From positions 1 through 8,633 of the forward strand of contig CALVPL010000107.1 of NCBI GenBank assembly GCA_944351315.1: a stretch of 8,633 bases of DNA, read 5' to 3'. This stretch comes from an uncultured Bacilli bacterium. Lineage in GTDB: Bacteria > Bacillota_I > Bacilli_A > RF39 > UBA660. The notes beneath the pieces are model-generated. The model worked only from the letters and a program-made list of their open reading frames with translations, was not told where the DNA came from and did no database searches. Position numbers and translations under genes: made by a program. Positions 1 through 5,365 of the stretch are shown here, piece by piece. Each line of letters opens with the position of its first letter. Within the stretch, counting starts at the first letter, position 1.

Positions 1-28
1 AATATTTATAAAAAATAAGTGTGAGTTG

Positions 29-70
29 TTGAATTTTTTATAGAAGTATGTTACGATACTTTCGTAATAT
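29..70 (+). promoter_or_regulatory. Possible promoter with an overlapping inverted repeat
   Basis: TTGAAT (29-34) lies 17 bases before TACGAT (52-57), with TG at 49-50 giving an extended -10. The -10 is embedded in a dyad, TTACGA (51-56) / TCGTAA (62-67), which extends outward to 48/70 with one G-T pair. No U-tract follows, so it is not a terminator. It may be an operator or chance. If active, transcription would start near 64 and run into the terminator at 149-190. No protein-coding frame is convincing here, so the target is unknown. Both hexamers match consensus at only 4 of 6 bases. Confidence 0.3.
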
Positions 71-148
71 AAAAGATAATTGTGTGCACAAGTGAATATT
101 ATATTACAAATTTTTTATTTCACTTGGTCAAAGCAAGGAAATATTTAT

Positions 149-190
149 AAAGAATAGTACTCGTTAGAGAGTAACTATTCTTTTTGTTTT
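149..190 (+). terminator. Strong intrinsic terminator upstream of cysS
   Basis: The arm 149-158 (AAAGAATAGT) pairs perfectly with 174-183. The inner ACTC (159-162) pairs with GAGT (169-172), leaving A173 bulged and a six-base loop at 163-168. A T-rich tract, TTTTTGTTTT, ends at 190. The hairpin is 14 bp and clearly non-random. It ends either a transcript from left of the window or a short transcript starting near 64. It lies before the cysS promoter, so it insulates cysS from upstream read-through. Confidence 0.75.
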
Positions 191-200
191 GCATAAAGTG

Positions 201-209
201 TGTTATAAT
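201..209 (+). promoter_or_regulatory. cysS promoter, extended -10
   Basis: TGTTATAAT is a perfect TATAAT (204-209) preceded by TGN, an extended -10 element. The -35 position at 17-base spacing (181-186) is only TTTTTG and falls in the T-tract of the preceding terminator, so the promoter probably relies on the extended -10. Predicted initiation near 216 gives a leader of under 20 bases, leaving no room for a riboswitch. Confidence 0.65.
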
Positions 210-232
210 AACTTTAGAAAGGGCGGATATAC

Positions 233-1621
233 ATGAGAATTTATAATACTTTAACTCGTAAGGTTGAAGAGTTTGTTCCTTATGAGGAAGGTAAAGTAAA
301 GATGTATACGTGTGGGCCAACTGTTTATAACTATGCTCATATCGGTAATTTACGGACTTATATTTTTGAAGATGTTTTAGAAAAAACATTAAGATATTTG
401 GGATATGAGGTTACTCGATGTATGAATATTACAGATGTTGGGCATTTAACCAGCGATTCTGATTCTGGGGAAGATAAAATGGTTAAAGGGGCTAAAAAAG
501 AGAATAAAACCGTTTTAGAAATTGCTCGTTTTTATACAGAAGCTTTTAAAAAAGATTTTGCTAAATTAAATATTAAATGGCCAGAGATTGTCTCGCCAGC
601 TACAGAGAATATTCCAATGTATTTTAAAATGATTGAGAGATTATTAGAAAAAGATTTGGCATATATTAGTGGTGGAAATGTTTATTTTGATACTTCTAAA
701 TTAGACGATTATTATCAATTAACCAATCATAAAATTGATGAAATGGTTGTCGGTGTTCGTGAGGGAGTAGAAGAAGATCAAAACAAAAGAAATCAAGCGG
801 ATTTTGTTTTATGGTTTACCAAATCTAGGTTTGAGGATCAAGAACTCAAGTGGGATAGTCCATGGGGTGTAGGATATCCTGGTTGGCACATTGAATGTTC
901 TGGGATATCAATTTCTCATTTAGGCGAATATTTAGACATTCACTGTGGAGGTGTTGATAACATTTTTCCACATCATACAAATGAAATTGCTCAAAGTGAA
1001 GGATATTTAGGTCATAAGTGGTGTCGTTATTGGGTACATGGTGAACATTTAAATGATTTATCTGGAAAAATGAGTAAAAGTAAAGGAGAATTTTTAACTG
1101 TTTCTTTATTAGAAGAAAAAGGATATGATCCAATTGCTTATCGTTATATGTGTTTAACTAGTCATTATCGTAAGCAATTGACATTTAGCTATGAAATTTT
1201 AGAAAATGCTATGCAAAGCTATCAAAAGTTAAAAAATCGTATTTCAAGTTTAAAACATGATGAGCATATTGATGAACAAGTTTTTTTACAATACGATCAA
1301 AAATTTAAAGATTTTCTTTCAGATGACTTAAATACTTCTAATGCTTTAACTACTATTTATGATTTATTAAAAAGTGATGTGGATGAATCTACAAAATATG
1401 CTTTAATTAAAAATTGGGATCAAGTTCTTTCTTTAGATTTAGTTTCTTCTAAAGAAATTGATGAAGAATTAGAAAGCTATATTTTACAAAAAATTGCTGA
1501 ACGAGATGAAGCTAAGAAGGAAAAGAATTTTGAATTAGCAGATCAAATTCGGGAAGAATTGCTACAAAAAAATATTGTTCTTAAAGATACTAGAGAAGGT
1601 ACAATTTTTGAAATTCAATAA
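233..1621 (+). CDS. cysS: Cysteine--tRNA ligase (cysteinyl-tRNA synthetase)
   Basis: A class Ia aminoacyl-tRNA synthetase that charges tRNA-Cys with cysteine in the cytoplasm, using ATP. The 462-residue length is normal for the bacterial family. The N-terminal Rossmann catalytic domain carries the HIGH-type signature as HIGN (36-39), just after CGPTVYNYA. The zinc site that selects the cysteine thiol is intact: C27, C222, H247 and E251, with the spacing of the E. coli enzyme (C28, C209, H234, E238). The KMSKS loop is at 279-283. The C-terminal anticodon-binding helical region ends with the family-typical ELADQIREEL and KDTREGT segments. The ATG at 233 follows an AAAGGG-type ribosome site (218-223) and gives a start directly before the conserved IYNTLTRK segment. 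It is transcribed alone, between a promoter and its own terminator. Nothing is missing or odd. Confidence 0.97.
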   Translation: MRIYNTLTRKVEEFVPYEEGKVKMYTCGPTVYNYAHIGNLRTYIFEDVLEKTLRYLGYEVTRCMNITDVGHLTSDSDSGEDKMVKGAKKENKTVLEIARFYTEAFKKDFAKLNIKWPEIVSPATENIPMYFKMIERLLEKDLAYISGGNVYFDTSKLDDYYQLTNHKIDEMVVGVREGVEEDQNKRNQADFVLWFTKSRFEDQELKWDSPWGVGYPGWHIECSGISISHLGEYLDIHCGGVDNIFPHHTNEIAQSEGYLGHKWCRYWVHGEHLNDLSGKMSKSKGEFLTVSLLEEKGYDPIAYRYMCLTSHYRKQLTFSYEILENAMQSYQKLKNRISSLKHDEHIDEQVFLQYDQKFKDFLSDDLNTSNALTTIYDLLKSDVDESTKYALIKNWDQVLSLDLVSSKEIDEELESYILQKIAERDEAKKEKNFELADQIREELLQKNIVLKDTREGTIFEIQ

Positions 1622-1650
1622 AAATGCCTAGAAGAAAACGGCATTTTTTT
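1621..1650 (+). terminator. Intrinsic terminator of cysS
   Basis: AAAATGCC (1621-1628) pairs with GGCATTTT (1640-1647) around an 11-base loop, followed by a long T-rich tract reaching 1659. The first base of the stem is the last base of the cysS stop codon, so the terminator is immediately abutted to the gene. Confidence 0.85.
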
Positions 1651-1661
1651 CTTTTTTTTCA

Positions 1662-1690
1662 TTTACTTTAGACGTATATTTTGGTATGAT
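1662..1690 (+). promoter_or_regulatory. Promoter of the coiled-coil / DUF1292 operon
   Basis: TTTACT (1662-1667) and TATGAT (1685-1690) are separated by exactly 17 bases, a good housekeeping-sigma match. It starts two bases after the T-tract of the cysS terminator. The same -35 hexamer and spacing recur before the rubrerythrin gene at 3912-3940. Confidence 0.65.
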
Positions 1691-1723
1691 TAAATAGAAA
1701 GAATAAAAGCGAGGTTGATCTGT

Positions 1724-3667
1724 ATGCAAAAAGAAATTATCGATAAAATTAATTTGTTAGTTTCCATGAGTGGCACGTCAAATAATTATGAAACGTTACA
1801 AGAAGAGCTTCTTTTATTAGAAAAAAAGATAGAAATTCAAAAAGATAAAGTTCGAACTTTAAAGAAAAGTATTTCTGAAAATACTTATATGAAAGCTAGC
1901 GATCGAATTATCGATGAAAATATTAAAATTGGAATTGAAAATAGATTACAATCTTGTCAAGATAATTTAGATAGTCTTAAAGAACAGTTAACTCATCTTT
2001 TAACAGATGAAAAAAAAGGTCATGATGAAATTTCTTTACTTGAAGAGGAACAAGCTCATTTAAGAAGTTTTTTAGAAGCTTTAGAATTAAAAATGAAAAC
2101 GATTGGAAGTAAAGATAAAAATATTTTTGCTCGTTATGAAACAATGATTGATGATACAACAAAAGAGTTAAAAAAATTAGAAAAACAATTGAAAGAAAAA
2201 GGAAAAGAATATCAAGATATCTGTGATCAATTAGAAAAACTTGGAAGTCGCCGTGAAGATATAGAAAATAAAATTGCTAAAGAAAAAATGCAATTAGAAG
2301 AAATCAATGCTCTTTTAGCTAATCCTAATTCTTATATTGATCAAAAAACTAAACGTGAAGATGAAAAACGGATTGATCAAATGACGGATGAATTAGAAAC
2401 CATGGAACGAAGAAAATTGGAAATCATTACTGATCCTTCGTATATTGCTTATGATGCTATCAATTTAATCATGGAAGAAGATTTTGCAAGTGCTTTAAGT
2501 AAAATAAAAGAATTAGTAACTATTGTAAAATCTAAACCATTTATGGAATATGATAGTACTGAATTAGAAGAATTGTTGGAGTCTAAAACCAATGAACGAG
2601 ATGCTTTAGCAGCTCAAGTTGAAAATAAAGCGTATGTAGATGGTGAATTAACCATTAAAGAAACAAGAATGAATTTTTTAAAGGAACAACGTCAAGATAT
2701 TGAACAAATGATTCAAGAATTACAGAAAAAAATTGAAACTATTGATACGGTGAAAGTGGCTAAACTTTCTGAATATGTTTCTGATGCTAAGAAGAGTCGT
2801 GAAGCATTAAGAAAAGAAATTTCGGATTATCAAAATGTTGTTGTTTCTAATAAAGAATTTAAAACTCCTAAGAAAGAGGCAAGTTTGCGAGCTTTTTTAA
2901 AACAAAAACAAGAAGAACTTGCTCATTTAGAAGAATATGTTTTTGCTTTTGAACAAGATTTGGAAAATTTGGTTATTGAATCTAAAGAATTAGAAGAAAT
3001 AGAATTAGGAAAATTACAAAAGAAATTGCAACTTATTCATGAGGAAGAAAAGAAAATTCAGAAAGATCGTTTTTTCAGTTCTTCAGCCAAAAATATTTTA
3101 GCTATTGAAAAAGATAAAGAAGAAGTTAAAAAATTGAATGATGAAGTAAAAGATATTTTAAATCGAAAGCATTATACTCAGAAACCTGAACAAATTTATG
3201 ATGAAATTGAACTTTTACTTGGTTCTATAGAGAATCCTTTAAATGATCTTTCTGAAAAAGAAGATTCTGGGGATTATATCGATTTAGGCGAATATCGAAT
3301 TGATATGAATTCTACTAAGGAACCAGAAAATGTTGTAGTTCAAAATGAAGAAGTTCCAGCTGTTTTTGAAGAAGAGAAACCAGCTATTCCAGATCCTGTA
3401 GTTTTGGAAAGTACTATGCAAATGGAACCTGTTTTACCGGATGCTCCTTTAGAAGATGCTCCTATTTTTGAACCGATTTTTGAGGCCCCTGAAACCCAAG
3501 AAGTAAATGATATTCCTACAGTTATACCTAATCGTTTTAAAGTGGTTCGGGTTGAACCTTTAAATGAGATTGAGGATAAAATTGAATCTTTAGAACCTAA
3601 AGAGGATGAATATATAAGTTTTAATAGTTTGTTTGAAGGAGGAAATAAAGATGAAAATTCAAATTAA
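1724..3667 (+). CDS. Large coiled-coil protein with acidic proline-rich tail, unknown function
   Basis: I do not recognise this 647-residue protein. No signal peptide, membrane segment, ATP-binding motif or catalytic signature is visible, so it is probably a soluble cytoplasmic structural or scaffold protein. Residues 20-125, 140-235 and 275-480 are Lys/Glu/Leu-rich heptad-like helix, interrupted by short segments such as TDPSYIAYDAINLIMEEDF (236-254). From about 510 the composition changes to an acidic tail rich in Pro, Glu and Asp (541-590), then NRFKVVRVEPLN (603-614), ending with EYISFNSLFEGG (629-640). There is no tryptophan and only two cysteines. The ATG at 1724 is chosen because GAGG (1711-1714) lies nine bases upstream. 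The in-frame TTG at 1715 directly touches that site. SMC- or EzrA-like resemblance is only generic coiled coil: EzrA would need an N-terminal membrane helix, and SMC would need Walker motifs. The gene overlaps the next one by 17 bases. Confidence 0.85.
   Translation: MQKEIIDKINLLVSMSGTSNNYETLQEELLLLEKKIEIQKDKVRTLKKSISENTYMKASDRIIDENIKIGIENRLQSCQDNLDSLKEQLTHLLTDEKKGHDEISLLEEEQAHLRSFLEALELKMKTIGSKDKNIFARYETMIDDTTKELKKLEKQLKEKGKEYQDICDQLEKLGSRREDIENKIAKEKMQLEEINALLANPNSYIDQKTKREDEKRIDQMTDELETMERRKLEIITDPSYIAYDAINLIMEEDFASALSKIKELVTIVKSKPFMEYDSTELEELLESKTNERDALAAQVENKAYVDGELTIKETRMNFLKEQRQDIEQMIQELQKKIETIDTVKVAKLSEYVSDAKKSREALRKEISDYQNVVVSNKEFKTPKKEASLRAFLKQKQEELAHLEEYVFAFEQDLENLVIESKELEEIELGKLQKKLQLIHEEEKKIQKDRFFSSSAKNILAIEKDKEEVKKLNDEVKDILNRKHYTQKPEQIYDEIELLLGSIENPLNDLSEKEDSGDYIDLGEYRIDMNSTKEPENVVVQNEEVPAVFEEEKPAIPDPVVLESTMQMEPVLPDAPLEDAPIFEPIFEAPETQEVNDIPTVIPNRFKVVRVEPLNEIEDKIESLEPKEDEYISFNSLFEGGNKDENSN
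3636..3642 (+). promoter_or_regulatory. Ribosome binding site that sets the DUF1292-like start
   Basis: A full AAGGAGG sits inside the 3' end of the coiled-coil gene, eight bases before the ATG at 3651. It rules out the upstream in-frame TTG at 3633, which lies before the site. The overlap implies translational coupling. Confidence 0.85.
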
Positions 3668-3896
3668 TTCAATTATTACTCTTTCAAATGAAGAACAATA
3701 TATGGTTTTAAATGAAGCCAATTATGAAAATAATCGTTACTTTTTGGTTATGGGAATTGATCAAAATAAAGAAATCATTTCTTCTAAGGTAGCTATTTTT
3801 AAAGAAGAAATTGATCAAGAAGATGTTTATGTTTCTAAAGTAGAAGATTCTAAATTAATTATTGAATTAACGAAATTATTAAAAAGTCAGTTGTAA
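3651..3896 (+). CDS. Small DUF1292-like protein
   Basis: This 81-residue acidic protein has no cysteine, signal peptide or membrane helix. Its layout resembles the DUF1292 (YrzB-like) family. It has an N-terminal strand ITLSNEEQYMVLNEANYENN (9-28), a second strand RYFLVMGID (29-37), a central strand KVAIFKEE (46-53), then EDVYVSKVEDSKLIIELTKLL (57-77), where the family usually has a two-strand and acidic-helix ending. Family members have no established function known to me. It starts inside the last 17 bases of the coiled-coil gene in the +1 frame and has a very strong ribosome site, so the two are co-transcribed and probably translated together. That suggests a shared role or a binding partner, which is inference. 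The family call rests on pattern recognition of a short sequence. Confidence 0.75.
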   Translation: MKIQINSIITLSNEEQYMVLNEANYENNRYFLVMGIDQNKEIISSKVAIFKEEIDQEDVYVSKVEDSKLIIELTKLLKSQL

Positions 3897-3923
3897 AATT
3901 GGTTTTTCTATTTTACTTTTTTT
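3893..3923 (+). terminator. Weak intrinsic terminator after the DUF1292-like gene
   Basis: GTAAAAT (3893-3899) pairs with ATTTTAC (3910-3916) around a ten-base loop and is followed by seven Ts. The stem has a single G-C pair and begins within the stop codon, so termination is probably partial and some read-through into the rubrerythrin gene is possible. Confidence 0.4.
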
Positions 3924-3940
3924 CTTCTTCATTGTATAAT
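3912..3940 (+). promoter_or_regulatory. Rubrerythrin promoter
   Basis: TTTACT (3912-3917) and a perfect TATAAT (3935-3940) are separated by 17 bases. The -35 shares bases with the 3' arm of the preceding weak terminator. No clear PerR- or Fur-like inverted repeat is visible around it, so peroxide control is not supported by this sequence. Confidence 0.7.
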
Positions 3941-3967
3941 AGATGATGTAGTAAGGAGGAAAAAATT

Positions 3968-4507
3968 ATGGAATTAAAAGGTAGTAAAACCGAAGCAAAT
4001 TTGATGGCTGCTTTCGCTGGTGAAAGTCAAGCTCATACAAAATATAAATATTATGCTTCTCAAGCAAAAAAGGATGGTTATGAACAAATTGCTTCTATTT
4101 TTGAAGAGACAGCAAATAACGAAAAAGAACATGCTAAGTTATGGTTTAAAGCTTTACATGGTGGATCTATTCCAGATACTATGACAAACTTAAAAGATGC
4201 TGCAAGTGGTGAAAACTATGAGTGGACAGATATGTATAAAGAGTTTGCCAAGGTTGCTCGTGAAGAAGGATTTGAAGATATTGCATTTCTTTTTGATGGA
4301 GTTGCTGCAATTGAAAAGAACCATGAAGAACGTTATTTAAAACTTATTGGAAATATTGAAGATAATTTGGTATTCCAACGTGGAGAAGAAAAAGTATGGA
4401 TTTGTCGTAATTGTGGACATATTCATGTTGGTACTACAGCACCTGCTGTTTGTCCAGTTTGTAAACATCCACAAAGCTTTATGGAAATCAAAGCTGAAAA
4501 TTATTAG
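3968..4507 (+). CDS. rbr: Rubrerythrin, non-haem di-iron peroxidase
   Basis: Rubrerythrin reduces hydrogen peroxide to water in the cytoplasm of anaerobes, taking electrons through its own rubredoxin centre. The 179-residue protein is full length with the classical order. A four-helix di-iron domain (about 1-135) carries E19 in FAGESQAH, E52xxH55 in NNEKEHAK, E85 in NYEWTDMY and E116xxH119 in AIEKNHEERY. The C-terminal rubredoxin-type domain has C146xxC149 and C162xxC165. Where the Desulfovibrio vulgaris enzyme has the redox-switching ligand E97, this protein has D88, by my alignment. The ATG at 3968 follows AAGGAGG (3953-3959) with eight-base spacing. It sits between its own promoter and a strong terminator, so it is probably monocistronic. 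The electron donor partner is not encoded nearby. Confidence 0.96.
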   Translation: MELKGSKTEANLMAAFAGESQAHTKYKYYASQAKKDGYEQIASIFEETANNEKEHAKLWFKALHGGSIPDTMTNLKDAASGENYEWTDMYKEFAKVAREEGFEDIAFLFDGVAAIEKNHEERYLKLIGNIEDNLVFQRGEEKVWICRNCGHIHVGTTAPAVCPVCKHPQSFMEIKAENY

Positions 4508-4534
4508 GAAGTATGGAAATACTTTCTTTTTTTT
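4507..4534 (+). terminator. Intrinsic terminator of rubrerythrin gene
   Basis: GGAAGTAT (4507-4514) pairs with ATACTTTC (4519-4526), with one G-T pair and a GGAA tetraloop, followed by eight Ts (4527-4534). The first base of the stem is the last base of the TAG stop codon. Confidence 0.9.
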
Positions 4535-4542
4535 GATATACT
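4514..4542 (+). promoter_or_regulatory. Promoter of the small membrane protein gene
   Basis: TGATATACT (4534-4542) is an extended -10 with hexamer TATACT (4537-4542). At 17-base spacing the -35 is TGGAAA (4514-4519), inside the hairpin of the rubrerythrin terminator. The promoter is therefore superimposed on the preceding terminator. Confidence 0.55.
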
Positions 4543-4565
4543 AATTTTAGAATGAGGGTAGAAAT

Positions 4566-5090
4566 ATGACACATTTAAATCGAAAACAAAAAAAGGTTTT
4601 GTTTATTGGAATTGGAATATTAATGGTTGTGATTTTTGTTGGTGGATTTTTGATATTTTATTCTCCTATAAAGAAAAATTTAGAAGAACCTATTTTGGAT
4701 AATCGACCAATTGAACCTGTTTTACCTGAACAAGCATTAGATATGTATTCTACACTTACCAAAGAATGTTCAGGAGCCTTAGTTTGGAATTTAGCGGTTG
4801 GTAAGAAGATAGAAATTGATAATTTAGCGGATACGAATGCTTGTCATAATGACAATTATTATTCTAAAATGGTTGGCTATACTTATAATGATGTTGGAGT
4901 CGTTTTACATGTGAATGTTTTAAAAAGAGTTGAGAACAATCTATATAAAATTGATGATACATATGTTGGAGTCTATGATGATACTACAATTAATGGGATG
5001 CTTGATAATGGAACTACTTATGAATATGTTTTTGAACAACTAGAAGATGGGTATAAATTGATTCAAGTGAATTTAATGCCTGTTTCATAA
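4566..5090 (+). CDS. Single-pass membrane-anchored protein, unknown function
   Basis: I do not recognise this 174-residue protein. The N-terminus has a basic stretch (NRKQKK, 5-10) followed by a long hydrophobic helix (11-32) and then a polar, proline-containing linker. This predicts a membrane anchor with the remaining ~135 residues outside the cell. There is no lipobox cysteine at the end of the helix, so it is not a lipoprotein, and cleavage by signal peptidase is uncertain. The external part contains only two cysteines (C68 and C93), which could form a disulphide, and appears strand-rich with many Tyr, Asp and Asn residues. The ATG follows GAGGG (4554-4558) with seven-base spacing. No terminator is visible between its stop and the pheST promoter, so its transcript probably continues into the T-box leader. 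Confidence 0.85.
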   Translation: MTHLNRKQKKVLFIGIGILMVVIFVGGFLIFYSPIKKNLEEPILDNRPIEPVLPEQALDMYSTLTKECSGALVWNLAVGKKIEIDNLADTNACHNDNYYSKMVGYTYNDVGVVLHVNVLKRVENNLYKIDDTYVGVYDDTTINGMLDNGTTYEYVFEQLEDGYKLIQVNLMPVS

Positions 5091-5096
5091 TTAGGC

Positions 5097-5125
5097 TTGC
5101 ACAAGAAAAAAGAAAGTGTTAAAAT
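5097..5125 (+). promoter_or_regulatory. pheST operon promoter
   Basis: TTGCAC (5097-5102), then a 17-base gap, then TAAAAT (5120-5125), preceded by TG at 5117-5118 as an extended -10. Initiation near 5132 would place the whole T-box leader in the transcript. Confidence 0.6.
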
Positions 5126-5131
5126 ACATTT

Positions 5132-5345
5132 ATGTAAACGAGGAAGGTATACTAAGTAGTTTATTTTGTTCCTTAAAGAGAGAAAGTATTATAAGCTGAG
5201 AGTACTTTTAAGAAGAAAAAATGAATGAATTTCATATACTGGAGTTTCAAACGTTTATCTGCGTTAAAGATGAAAGTGCTAGATTCCTTCTAGAAATTGG
5301 GTGGTACCACGGGTAAACTCGTCCCAATGTTCTAGAAGTTTTTTT
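5132..5345 (+). promoter_or_regulatory. T-box riboswitch, tRNA-Phe specific (UUC specifier)
   Basis: This leader RNA senses the charging of tRNA-Phe and controls transcription of pheST. The T-box core GGGTGGTACCACGG is at 5299-5312. Its UGGU (5302-5305) would pair with the tRNA acceptor end, and the U suits an A discriminator base. Stem I closes with GGTATA (5146-5151) against TATACT (5235-5240). The 5' side of the specifier loop has AAGTAG (5154-5159). The 3' side has the specifier TTC (5231-5233) followed by the conserved purine A5234. Upper Stem I pairs 5172-5176 with 5208-5212 and 5184-5188 with 5203-5207, with AG-rich bulged bases between. GCGTTA (5261-5266) resembles the F-box. The antiterminator pairs ATTGGG (5296-5301) with CCCAAT (5323-5328), leaves the seven-base bulge TGGTACC, and stacks ACGGG on CTCGT (5309-5313/5318-5322). 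The specifier agrees with the downstream genes. Confidence 0.96.
5287..5345 (+). terminator. Regulated terminator of the T-box leader
   Basis: CTTCTAGAA (5287-5295) pairs with TTCTAGAAG (5330-5338), directly followed by seven Ts (5339-5345). The antiterminator pairs 5296-5301 with 5323-5328 and lies inside these arms, with G5329 bulged. A competing hairpin CTAGA/TCTAG (5279-5283/5289-5293) can take up the 5' arm. Confidence 0.85.
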
Positions 5346-5365
5346 ATTTGTAGGAAGGTGAAAGA

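Noticed and set aside
48..95. A 15-codon reading frame starting ATG at 48 and containing one Cys codon, as a possible cysS leader peptide
   Set aside because: Its ribosome site is poor and too close to the ATG, there is only one Cys codon, and the frame lies before a terminator followed by the separate cysS promoter. It does not look like an attenuator peptide.
120..389. Reverse-strand 89-residue reading frame
   Set aside because: It is antisense to the start of cysS and the upstream terminator, has no ribosome site and shows no protein-like composition. Shadow of AT-rich sequence.
846..1133. Reverse-strand 95-residue reading frame inside cysS
   Set aside because: Fully antisense to a conserved synthetase domain including the KMSKS region; no ribosome site and no recognisable family.
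1715..1717. TTG start for the coiled-coil protein
   Set aside because: It directly abuts GAGG at 1711-1714, leaving no spacing. The ATG nine bases further from the ribosome site is the reasonable start.
4347..4544. Forward 65-residue reading frame overlapping the end of the rubrerythrin gene
   Set aside because: It is the other frame of the rubredoxin domain and runs through the terminator hairpin. The rubrerythrin frame carries all the metal ligands.
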